DNA of 64,000 nt from Straminergon stramineum (taxonomy: Eukaryota > Streptophyta > Bryopsida > Hypnales > Calliergonaceae). The stretch covers positions 8,248,501 to 8,312,500 of the forward strand of contig OY987273.1 of assembly GCA_963920665.1 (NCBI GenBank), read 5' to 3'. This document shows, one piece after another, positions 1 through 10,575 of the stretch. The position numbers were made by a program, and so were the translations under genes. How positions within the stretch are numbered: the stretch's first letter is position 1; every line of letters begins with the position of its first letter. The notes under the pieces were generated by a model. It saw only the letters and a list, made by a program, of their open reading frames with translations, was not told the DNA's origin and did not search any database.

Positions 1-63
1 GTATGTCTACTTACTATACTATTAATAGTAAAGGCTACGTCAAAACTAAGTACTTCGAAATAA

Positions 64-1099
64 TTACTTGCTTGATGTACCTGTTGATGGCAAAATCTGT
101 ACTTTGTCTATTTCTGTACAATTGCTCCTAGTTGCTTCCAATGCTTTGAGCTTTGCTAGTCCTTTAAAGATATCCTCACATCGAGAATGATAGTGCGACC
201 CACTTCCCTCCCCCAAAGACTCGCATAAGCTCAAGCTTTGAGCTCCATTTTCCTTTTGCTTTGACCTTTGAGTGGCTTGGGGGGCCCCTGGACCCGAAAG
301 CGATCTTGACCCTCGAGGAGGCCGCCTCGGCAGCGACGCATTGACATTGTCTATGTCCAGAAGTGGAGTCCCTCTTGTTTTGGAGTCCAGCGAACGGCAA
401 TGTTCTCTGAAAATTCGTTGCCTAAAAAGATTGTTGGCAAAAAGAGATCGTCTAGCTCCTGCAACTTGCAAGGGACAAGGTTGCTTATCCTTGATCCAAA
501 GAACAGTAATATTAGAAGTCAGCTTTTGTAACACCCCCCCTCTGTCATCCTCCAACGCAGCCGCCAACTTCAATCCATCAATGCGTACATAAGGAACTAC
601 AGACGGAGTTGGAACATCATCTTCGAGCTGAGGATGTTCTGGCACTTCATGCAAGGGTAGTTTTAGTTTGAGACTTGTTGTCACATCCATTCGCGGTTTT
701 GGTGAGAAGGAATTCCCACGACCCGAGGATGCTTGCTTCAACGGCGACGGAGAGCATATGGGAGTCCTCACAAGTCCGCGACTCGAGGGGCTGTCCACGA
801 CCCCGTCTTCAACGTCCCCCTTGGAATAGTCTATGGCCGCGGATGCAACGTTCGCAGCAGATCGCAGTAGGTATGGTTTGAAATATGGAGCGGTGTCGCA
901 ACTCCCTCCTTCAAGTTTCGAGGGGTTGGAGAGTGACCTTTCCGATCCAGAGAGGAGACTCCTAGTCAGCCGTTGCTTTTTCGGGTGGTTCAACAAAGCG
1001 AACACCTCCAACCTGCACTACGTATATGATCAACAAGCCCACCCACATTACCTCTGTCCAACAAATGCAAAAGCATCTTCAATTGAGACTGGGAGACAT
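64..1099 (-). pseudogene. A3, element protein of unknown function (copy 1)
   Basis: I do not recognise this protein. Most of it is one open frame of about 315 codons (1011 down to 64), Ser/Pro/Arg/Leu-rich, with no visible membrane segment or catalytic motif. Comparing the three copies suggests two exons. A short first exon starts at the ATG at 1099 (MSP...) and ends at a GTAATG donor. The second begins after a conserved AG acceptor with the block VGG-[VI]-[RH]-FVEPP. Copy 1 has an extra C in that block, shifting the frame relative to copies 2 and 3, and a TGA in the short exon. The C-terminal part (FKGLAKLKALEATRSNC) is the best conserved between copies. It is the last gene of the A1-A2-A3 group, about 130 bases beyond the A2 stop. 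Being kept in all copies suggests an element function. Confidence 0.5.
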
Positions 1100-1227
1100 G
1101 TATAGTAAACCCTGGAGTACATGGCAAAGATTCAAGGGAAATGCGAACTCAATATATTATTTACAAAAGATCGTAGCATACAAATCGAGGACTATACACA
1201 AAATGTTATCTCACATCTAGAAAGAAT

Positions 1228-2198
1228 CTACTTTACAACGTACTTCCTATGTCGGCCTCGCTCTATGATTAAGCCTATGCCAGGAAGTTCGTATCTAGAA
1301 CCCATGACCTTCGAGGACTCTTTCATCCCGTCTATGAGCAACTCCACCTTGTAGTCCCCGGTTCCCAATGGATTCAAACCAATGCGGTTTTCCTCAACAT
1401 ATGTTTGCATTTGGCCCGGTTGGCAGTTTGAATCTAGACGTCTGAGCCATGGTAGAAGTTCCCCCATGAGGGCGTCGTCTCTGCGATTATGGTGCCTCCA
1501 AGTGTCTAGGAATATGGCATTCCCATTCTCATTACAGACACTCTTGTTCGGAGAGTCGTCAATGAGAAGTGTATTATCCGAGGTGAAGGACGTGCTCCTA
1601 CTCGGATTGCAAAACAAGGTCTCGGAGAGCACTTTGATACAATGCACTTTCTCACCAAGATGAAAGAACTTTCCCGAAGAGTACTCTATCTTTTTGCATT
1701 GCTCCTCACTCAATATATCGTAGGGTGCTCTACAACCGCTGAACAGGTGTCCAGCGATGGGTTCTATGTTGCGCTTCAACATCGTGGTCCACACTAAGAC
1801 CCTATCCGCGATCGCCAAAACCTACCGGAGGAATTCACCCAGATTTTGCCGAGTGAATACCGCCTTGGGTCCGATGATGGTGGGATTTCTATGGCAGAGA
1901 ACATTGTCTTCGAGCTTGTACAGTTTGAATTTCTCCCCATAGGACTTCATCGCCGTATGGTAGAGTATGCCGTTCAAATCGAAGACAATGTTCAGCCACT
2001 TCCTCCGTAGTGGAGGAAGTACGAGAGGCACATTCCTCGGCACAATTTCTCTCCCGCCCTCCAATACTACCTGATAAAAACAGAACAACAAAGAAATGGA
2101 ATTACCTGTTTAAATGCAAAAACGGGAGATCCAGAAAGTGAATAGAAGCATTCAGTTCCCCTAATCGACTGCGGTCTCCCAATAGAAAGTGCTTTCAT
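1228..2198 (-). pseudogene. A2, FCP1/SCP-like HAD phosphatase-type protein (copy 1)
   Basis: The protein is about 311 residues. Its order of motifs matches the FCP1/SCP (NLI-interacting factor-like) HAD family, which removes phosphate from phosphoserine, classically on RNA polymerase II tails. Motif I is LNIVFDLNGIL, then VLVWTTMLKRNIEP, then NTLLIDDSPNKS followed by NGNAIFLDTW. The family motif I is DxDGT; here the second Asp is Asn, so catalysis may be lost. The start used is the ATG at 2198 (MKAL), conserved in all copies; a TAA lies upstream in frame. Residue 31 is followed by a 35-base GT..AG segment (2071-2105) whose removal keeps the frame. One in-frame TAG follows GEFLR, where the other copies have Glu or His. 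It ends at a TAG after KYVVK. It lies about 360 bases after the A1 stop. Confidence 0.6.
2071..2105 (-). other. Ultra-short 35-base intron candidate in A2
   Basis: On the minus strand this segment begins GTAATTCC, is T-rich and ends TTTTTATCAG. Removing it joins FAFKQ to VVLEGG in frame; keeping it leads to a TAG five bases past the acceptor. The equivalents at 33655-33689 and 53772-53806 are also exactly 35 bases. The third copy ends in GAG. Plant introns are usually at least about 70 bases, so this is odd. Confidence 0.45.
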
Positions 2199-2562
2199 TG
2201 GTAGTGGACGGTGCACGCTTTTTTTTTTTTGTAGTTGAGCAACAAAAACATTGAAAGCCAAAGACAATTAGACCGATGCACAAATCCATGGCAATCGGGT
2301 ATAATTTATTTACAAAGTCTACATATTACAGCCGCAAAATTATATTTTGTCTCTAGTGGACTGAAAACTACTCTAAGCACTATGATACACTATTGTACAG
2401 GGATGGTAGCCACAGATAGATTCATCGTCAACGCTAAGCAATCAAGTAGTAGTGATGACATCTTGTCAAGAAGCATGGATACAAATGAGATTCAATAACT
2501 AGTAGAAGACTTCTTAGTTGCTATCACCAAACACAATCATGAAGGACTCCAAGGTTCTGGAA

Positions 2563-5500
2563 TCAATCGAAATCATAAGGGTCAAAAGGTTGTACCTGAG
2601 CGGTTCCTTTAGGATCCTCCGGTGCCACTTCTGCTACTGAAGGTTGTCCCTTCTCGCTCTCCTCCGGATCGTTGTCGAGAAGGTCTTCATCACCAACTTC
2701 ATAGTCCACCCTTTCTTCCTCCACAGAAAAGGGAGATTGCACTTCCACACGGACTTCGCGTGATTCCTCACTAACCGCTAAATTATGAAGCTCAGTCGCA
2801 GAAGTTCGTGCTACCTCCTCGACAACATTATTGTCGCATCGACAATAATGTTCTTCTCCTTCATTGGTATCATCCTGTTGAGCAACGTCAAGAGTAGCCT
2901 CCAGATTCAAGACTTCGAAGGCCCCTTCATCTGGAGATGGAATCCTAGGCATCTGGGATGCTGGAGTTGATATGACTAGGTCCTCATGTCCCAGTGAGAC
3001 CGCCTCATCCTTATCCTCGACTCAAGGATAGGACAACCCACTGACCAAGTGGGCCATTTCTTGCATGGCTAGAGCGCTATCCGACGGCACCTGAGGTTGT
3101 GGAGTCGGAGCAACAGAGAATGTAATCGAACAGCTCTGCGATTGGCTCTTCTAGGACTGCAACACACTCAAGAGCACTACGAATTGGCTTTGCAGCTCGT
3201 CATATTTTGCGTCCGACTTCTCTTGGAGTTTAGTAATTTTCTCATTGGCAGCCTTGTTGCCCGCCAGTAGCTCAACAACCAGCCTTTCTTTTTCCTCCCA
3301 CTCCTTTTGCTTGGCTATCCTCCTCTCCCTAGCTTCTTGGTCTTTCTTCCACTAGTCCTTCTCGACCTTCACCACCACACCTGAGGGTGCGATGACAAGT
3401 TTTAGCTCAACTTGCTTGGGAACACCATCTACGTCATCGTCATCGTCTGATGAGTGTGGATGATCAATATCATCATCATCACTAATGATGATGGGATTAT
3501 CCAATCCCGTTGAGGGATTACTTTCTTGAGCTGCACGATTTCCCTAGGATCCAAACACGTCGGTAATAACGTCCTCAAAGTCTCTCCCTCGTTCCTCTCT
3601 AGTTTGCTCCTCCAGATGTCTCTCAAACTCGGTGTCGATCTCTACATCCTCGTCATCATGTTGAGTTTGCAATATGACCGGAATAGCAGGAGCGTCCATC
3701 CATGTATGGAGCTAGAATGTGTTCATCTCGAATTGATCGATTCCTTCAACACCAGGATCAGTACTTACATGTGGCCTGACAACTTCCCTCTGGCGGTTCC
3801 CCACGACATTACTTTCTAGCGGTGAGTCCATTGTCATGGGTGGTGATGGAGGTGAATTTGAAATCAAGAAGTCATTCTTATCCATCTTATTCACTAGGAG
3901 AGCAATTTTTGAGTATGGCTTTGCATCTTCTCTGTCACTAAAGCCATAGAAGTATGCACCGAACATCTACAGATCACACATAAACATTTCAGATTTTGTA
4001 TTTCCAAATCAATGTTGAATGTATATCCAAGGTACATGATATTATCGTCGACCTGAGGATAACAATGGACTGCACGTACTTCAAAGATAAAGTAAGAAAA
4101 ATTGATGAACTATACAAGATACAAGAATATCATTTCTAGGAGAGAAGATACACTAACCTTCACAGCTAGCATGAACTTTGGTCCTGCGTAGATGCCAAGA
4201 ACATTTTCATCTGGCTTTGCAAAGGCTTGTAGTATGTCCAGATAAAACTCCATCCACAATTCAATAGGATGTATCCTCCACTTTGCTTCCGTATTCTTGG
4301 ATGGATCGCTATAGTATACACATCCGGAAGGTGTGTCATATTTTGATTTGAGGCACATGCGGGCGGCAGTGGCAAAGTCATTATCCTTCTTGGAAAAGAA
4401 GAGGAGCAGCATGTCTGGAGTTTTTCCTCTATTCGTCACATTATTTAACATCTCTGCTCTATTGGGGACGTAGGTGGATATGACGAAGTCATACCCAGTA
4501 AGCCTCAGAGCTGCAAAAGAAGTTATAGCCTTCATGTCCTCCTTCCCACCGAGAATGAAGAGCCAGATATTAGGCTCAGTCATTTTCGGTTCTAGTTTTT
4601 GATCAAGGAAAGTCAGAAAGGGGTCGACAACGCTTTCGGTATCAGTTGGATTTGAGCGTGGCACCACCCTAATATCCAGAACTGCCAAGTTAACCTCTCG
4701 TTGATGATAGGTGTAATTTGTGCTGGTCACGAGCGCCTTGGCAATGAAGTCAATTCCTTGTACCTACACTCCTCCGGCGGGTTTAGGAAGTTGGTACTTC
4801 AGCTTCATAAACCTCCTAAATATGTATAGGACCTGTGGAAACTGTTTGTCAAGATCCTTCACCCGCTTCCGCCACGCATCGTTCTTGAGCCGTTTCTTGA
4901 AATACTCAGCACTAGGATGCATGAGAAGGAAATCCCACGATGCAGAAGTATACTGGTGCCTCGCCTTCCATGCTCTCCAGGTTGTATCAATGACATCACT
5001 GCCATTGTCGATGAACTTCAGAGAGGGTTTGAAGTCCATCAAATCATGGAGAACAACTTTCTTGTGCTTCCTCCTTTCTACCCAATCACCGTGCGCAATG
5101 TTGTCGGGAACTAGTATTTTTGTTCTCACAACAGAGACTTTCGGGTATATTGATTTACGCCCCGGAGTTTCACCTAGCAGGTGCTGCACAAAAACTCCAA
5201 AGTCAATGTCCATGAACCATCCGCGATGCTTGAAAAACTCTCTTTTCAAGGACATGGCTTTGATCTTGAAACCTTTAATTTCCTTGAACAATTTCAAGGA
5301 AATTGGCTCCATCAGCTCACCTTCGAAATGCTTTGTCAAAAATCGATTCCAGTATGTCCAGAGATCATCGAGTAGGGTGATGATCTGAATTTCATTTTTG
5401 AGATCTGTAGTCCCTTTGATAGAAGCACCATCCTTTTCAGGATTAATATTTTGGAATCTTTCGACAACTGCATCTGTGAAGCTCTGCATTTCCCGATATA

Positions 5501-7158
5501 ATAATTCAGTTACAATCCGACATGAAAACGATTGAATTTGTTCTTGTACTATCGTCGGGTCGACGATAAAACTATGTTAATAAAAACATAGATAGTCCAT
5601 ACATAAAGTAATTCACTAAATAGTAGTCAAACGTAGGGTTATTCATATTGGATATGATCAATTTGCATTTACATTCTCACAGGACCTGAAGAAGTTATCC
5701 TCGACTCGATGATAATGAGGAAGACCAATTGCATACCTTATAGTTCATCAAGCTGAAGACGACTTTGTTGTTTCAAGTTAAATCCTCCGAGCGAACGTCT
5801 GTCGGACGCTTACAGGCAAGCCAAATGTTTCGGCAGCTAATGATTTGGTTACCCCACGTTGGTTGAGCATGATCCAAATGATTAGTGCAATTGTAGAATT
5901 TTGAGATGTTTCGTAATTTGTTTGGATCAAGGGTCCAGACAATGAAATCATCCCAAGTTTGAAGTATTACTCGGTGGGATTCTCCACAACCTCCTTTTTG
6001 AAGCTCTTTTGAAGCCGTGATGCTGTGTTGACCGTTGATAATCACGAATCGTCCATTCATGATTTCATCCCACTTCTCTGGCTTTCTTTTCAAAAGCTGA
6101 TTATGAGAATCGACGGGGGTAAGGCAAACCTTCTAGCTCTGCTTCATGTCAATAAGTTGAATGAGTTCATTCTTCACAGCAGCAACGATATCCTTCTACA
6201 TTGTTCGAATGACATATTGATCACTAGCCAAGATGCACTGTTTGATGTCCACAGATACTGTTTCCTGGCTGAGTAAGAAACAGGCCTTGTGGTCAGCCCA
6301 GAAGTTTCTTTGAATTAAAGCAAACTTCTCATAGTCTGGTTGTGGAGGATTGGAGGATGCTGGACTTGCTGATACAATCGTGAGCGCTGATCCTGAACTT
6401 CCAGCACCTGCAACTCCTTCGGGAAGACTTCTCTTTTTCTTCTTGCTAGAGAAAGGTGCTTCCGTTGAGATGTTGTCTCTCTTTCTGGTCGTCGATTTTG
6501 TTTGACCTGGTCTTGTTGCTTTGTTGGCTAAACCACCGGCAACAGACCCATCCTGAAGACAACTCTCGGATTCCCCTCTTTGACCTTGTAAGGGGTTTCT
6601 ACTGATTGATGGTGCAGGCTCGACATTTGCCAAGGCATATCGATCAAGAGTTTGGAAAATACAACACAATCTAGTGGCATTGGACTTTGTTGTGCCATTT
6701 TTCCAGGGAACATAGCCAGATCTCTCAAATTCCTCATTGAGGGACTCCATCTGCGACCCCTCCAAGAATGTCATCAGGTTCTCGAGATCAAACTTTCTAT
6801 AATAAGAATTTATGTTGATTACAATGGAGTGACAGTGGTCTTTTTGGTTTCCATTCTCATCAACTTCGTAGAGCACAATGGCAACATAATTGCTCTAGTG
6901 ATCCTCAATCACTGTCACTTTCTCTTTCATATTCTAGGGAAGGTAGCTTGTTTTTCCCTGAATTCGGTATCTGAGATAGACATAATTTTTCCAGCGGTTC
7001 ACACCGAAGGTCCACGTGCTGATATGATCTTTGAACTCCCATAGCATTCCGTAGCTATTTGCCATTTCATCGATGAAGGGCTCATCGTTCAAGGGGTTTA
7101 CGAAGGGCTGAAGATGATGCGTTGTTACAGAATAATTGTAGAGATCTTGCTTCTCCAT
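2563..7158 (-). pseudogene. A1, ParB-like plus DNA-methyltransferase-like element protein (copy 1)
   Basis: Three phase-0 exons can be placed by comparing copies: 7158-5737, 5483-4158 and 3966-2563, about 1380 codons. Residues about 1-260 are unrecognised; then comes a KKKKR basic linker. Residues about 356-450 carry GRFVIINGQHSITAS, resembling the ParB/sulfiredoxin-fold 'G.QH' motif, followed by VWTLDPNKLR and HLDHAQPTWGNQI. Exon 2 ends with HPIELWMEFYLDILQAF and ENVLGIYAGPKFMLAAK, and exon 3 starts MFGAYFYGFSDREDAKPYS. Together these match motifs X and I and the following strand of beta-class N4/N6 DNA methyltransferases (KPxxLLxRxI, then VLDPFxGSGTTxxAA, then RxxIGxExxxE). No DPPY catalytic motif is visible. 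The tail is coiled-coil and acidic and ends at a TGA after FDPYDFD, shared by all copies. About ten in-frame stops, nine of them TAG, make it a pseudogene. Relative to copy 2, about 25 codons are deleted near 3860. Confidence 0.55.
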
Positions 7159-7874
7159 CTTCAAATCCTGCCAAGTGATTTGTGCGAATCTATCAGAAAT
7201 TGATCTATTGTCGATCCGATGATAAGTTTATTTGGATTGATGGAGGAGAAAATTTATTGATCATATAATTATGTACTGTTTTCTAAACGTTTTATATATC
7301 TTATTAACTCGATGAGAGTTGCAGGCAAGTGAAGATACATAGATTTCATTGAACATTAACATTCATTTCTTTCTATCTTAACGATTTTTTCCTTTGACGT
7401 CGGTTTCTGAGCATGAAATTAGTCATATTTCATATCATGGACGTCCAAATGCTTCTTTTTTATTATTAATTTCTTCATGTTCTCTCTTCTTATTGGTGGA
7501 GGAATCTTTAAATCCTTCTAAACGTATTGTCGGGTCGACAATACAAGTAGAGACTATTATAGAGACTGATATTTTCTTAAATATTTTATATGTCATTTTG
7601 TAAATTTGTTAACTGAGATTTCATCGTCAACTCGATGATAAGGTGGCTGACTCAGGAGATGGTGCTTTTTCTGTTAATTAAAGCATTTTTGCTATTCTTT
7701 GGTGGGAATGTGGGAATTAGAATTTGGAAGTTATCAAGCTTTTCTTTAGATTATCATCGATGACTATATCCTCGAGTTGACGATACGTTTCTTCTATAAT
7801 TAAAACCCTAAACATGGACAGTTTGCATAATAATCTGTTCACTAGGTTTGTAATGTACCCTTGACTTGACGATA
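3011..7874. repeat. 19-bp palindromes in A1 introns and leader, copy 1 (9 sites)
   Basis: Sites close to TATCSTCGASTCGASGATA lie at 4043-4061 (intron 2), 5550-5568 and 5696-5714 (intron 1), and 7206-7224, 7525-7543, 7622-7640, 7767-7785 and about 7856-7874 (between the A1 first coding exon and a putative 5' exon). One further site, 3012-3030, lies within exon 3. Each is an imperfect palindrome of two 9-base arms around one base, so it could form a hairpin in RNA or bind a dimeric protein in DNA. A partial site is at 7751-7763. Confidence 0.8.
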
Positions 7875-8009
7875 CGTGTCTTTGAATAAGCTAAACCCTA
7901 CAATTGGAGAGATTGAAAACAAAAACTGCGTACTAAGATTGAATTGAGATTCTAAAATCCTAAATCATAGACTAATCTATATAAAATAGAATACCTGAAA
8001 CCTGACTTT

Positions 8010-8960
8010 GCTGCAGACTTCTTGAATGTTCTTGGAGATTGAAATTGGAATTCTTCCTGATTGGAGTATAGACCTGCAAGCATTGAAAAGGAATCTCATA
8101 AATTTCAAAAAACTCTAAAATTTCAAGAAACTCAAAACTTTTTGGTAGAAGTCAATGATTTCTAAGAACAGCAGAACTACAAATTCCAAACACAATAGTC
8201 AAAACACAATTCTTATAGAAACCCAACAATCAAAACCCAATTCTTAAACAACAACTCTACTGTGTGAATGCGCCACCACGACAAAATTAGAGAAATGAGA
8301 AAAAACTTTCGGAAAACATTCATTGTACAACAATCAAGCAAAAACAATTGTCAAGTAAGCTAATTCTTAGAAGGAAACTAGCAATGTAGCAAATACTAGG
8401 AATACTACCAAGCAATGCAACAAATACTAGCAAGAATAGTGAGAAACAATGAGAAATCCAGCAAAAAAAAGCTCAAAAATTTCTGAGAATTGTACCGTAA
8501 TTGTGAGCTCCCTGAAGTGGCACGCAGAGCTGAAACTCCACACTTGAATCAAAACCTTGAACTACAACTCTAACCTCACTCCACCACCATCAAAGAAACT
8601 GGTAGCACGTTGAACAAAAAATCGAGCAAGCCTCGGGAACGTCCGCAACCAAATCGTTGGAAAGTGAGGAACTCCACGTTCGCGTACACAAGCTCCAAAA
8701 ACTACTCAATGCTGGCGGAAAGTGATACAAGAACAAGAATCAAAAATTCAAACTCCACATGAAAACGAGAACCTGAACTTCTGAAAACAAATAGTGTCGT
8801 CCACCGCGAGCAAGGAGAGAAAAGACCTCCCTAAGCTAAACCGAGCCGCCATTCCAGGTTCGGACTCCACCGAACCAACCGCGCCGGTTCCAAACCTAAG
8901 GTGTGGTCAACAGGTCCGTTAATTCTCCCGCACTTGAGCTAATGCTGAACCTAGACGTTC
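8010..8960 (-). promoter_or_regulatory. Probable 5' leader and promoter region of A1, copy 1
   Basis: This stretch is conserved with 26650-27736 on the other strand, and its 8010-8960 part is richer in GC than its surroundings. On the minus strand it reads into a leader ending AGCAAAG/TCAGG. The equivalent in copy 2 ends AGCAAG followed by GTGAGG, a good splice donor at 27737. That suggests a non-coding or short-coding first exon here and a leader intron holding the palindromes. No TATA box could be assigned with confidence. Confidence 0.35.
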
Positions 8961-10575
8961 AGAACCAAACGTGAGGTGTGGTAATTTTAGAATTTCTTTA
9001 ACCCCTAAATGCCCAAGGCTTGTTTTGAGTTTTAGGGTACTTGCTCTCAGTTTATCAAAATGCCAGCATTTTGATAAGTTGTATAAGTTTTTTTGAACTA
9101 TAACTATACAAATTCGAAGTAGAAATTTTATAGATCACATAGGGAAAAAAATCACTTATGGAGTGAAAGATTATAAGTCAAATCTAAAAAGTTTGACAGG
9201 TGACCAAAAACATTTGAGGTTAAAAGGGCCTAACATGCATAATCCCAATCAATTTATGGCTTCTCAAAATCTACTGTACAATTCTTTTAAATGAATTTTG
9301 AATGTCATTATTTCTCAAAGATCTAGTGTATTTGAGGCTCATTTCCAAGAGCCCTCAACACTACGGAAAGTCAAGATTGCAATGGGTACCCTTGCAGAAA
9401 ATCTTGGATATAAAAATCAATATCATTCATTTTCAAAATCAGATTTGTGATGCTAAAACTAGACTTCAAAGAGAACTTCCCAAAAATACAAGCTTCTCAA
9501 AATAGCAAATTGTTAGGGTTCACTTTAAGTCCAATGTTTTGCAAACACACTCTAGTGCCTAGGGCATTTAGGGGTTAACCTTTGAATGCTGGGCTGGTGA
9601 CCATGGAAATCAACCATTTCCAAAATGTGTGATATCATTCACTTTAGATCATTCCTTTCCCCCCCTAATTGTGAGGATGAATAGTTGCAATTCTGACCTA
9701 CAGGTGAAAATTCCTTGTCATTCAGTCGACAATAAACATCCATCGTGATGTTTAGAGGTTAATTCTCTATTCCTTGTAAGACGTACTACTAACCATGGAA
9801 ATTTTGAAAATGCATTACATAATGAATTTGTAAGAAAATGAAAGTACTCATTGGATGTCAAAGCATTTTGTATGATTTATGCTTTTTGACAAAGAATCTT
9901 TGGAGTATTTCAAATTTTACTTTTCTTCTACATTGAACGAAAAATTGGTTAGCACTAGCTAAAAAAAGATTGCAACATTGTTTTCTTAAGTCATCTACAA
10001 AGTTTAAGGCCCCTGACCCCTTAACGACTCAGGGTTTGGAGAGACTCACCATCTACTTCACCATATTTTTGATGAAAAGAGAATACAGTAGGCTTTAGGT
10101 CCACAATGAGAGACTATATTGAAGGCAAAAGAATTTTCTATCATACATATTGTAGTTAAGTACATTTTCCAAATGTCAAAACACCAAGTGAAAAAAAATG
10201 TTGAACGTGATAAATTGGGAAGTGTAGGGTGGTTCTAAAATAAGTTGTTTGTATACCATGGAGTCAATCCGTATTATTGGGTAGTGAGATACAACCCTGG
10301 AGAACAAGTCAAGTGTACCTAGAGAAAGGCCACTGTGACAAAATTGATGGCCTCTAGTCATTACTCATCAGACTGAGCGGTATACACAATTCAAGTGTCA
10401 GTTGCAAGGTTTGAGTGTTAGTTGTGAGATTTAGAGATAAACTTTGAAATACCATATCGTGTTTAGGCACAAAATTTCCAATGCCAAATGAATATTTCTA
10501 TTTACTCCTAAATGCCCAATCAACTATTCATGGTTGATATAAAATTTTAGGCTTCACATTGTGTAGGCAAAAAAA
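8960..10575. repeat. Non-coding part of the inverted arm, left copy
   Basis: No gene is visible. The stretch is AT-rich and matches 25040-26650 in reverse complement at roughly 95% over the parts compared by eye. The match fades at about 10575, beyond the block containing ATATCAACCATGAATAGTTG. A 61-codon open frame at 10176-10361 occurs in both copies with one difference, which is expected from overall DNA identity and is not evidence of coding. Confidence 0.7.

Noticed and set aside
64..1011. A3 frame as an intact functional gene
   Set aside because: Copies 2 and 3 show a different frame at the conserved VGGxxFVEPP block, so copy 1 has a one-base insertion, and its first exon contains a TGA.
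10176..10361. 61-codon frame conserved at 25237-25422
   Set aside because: The surrounding non-coding DNA is equally similar, and there is no sign of coding-type substitution.
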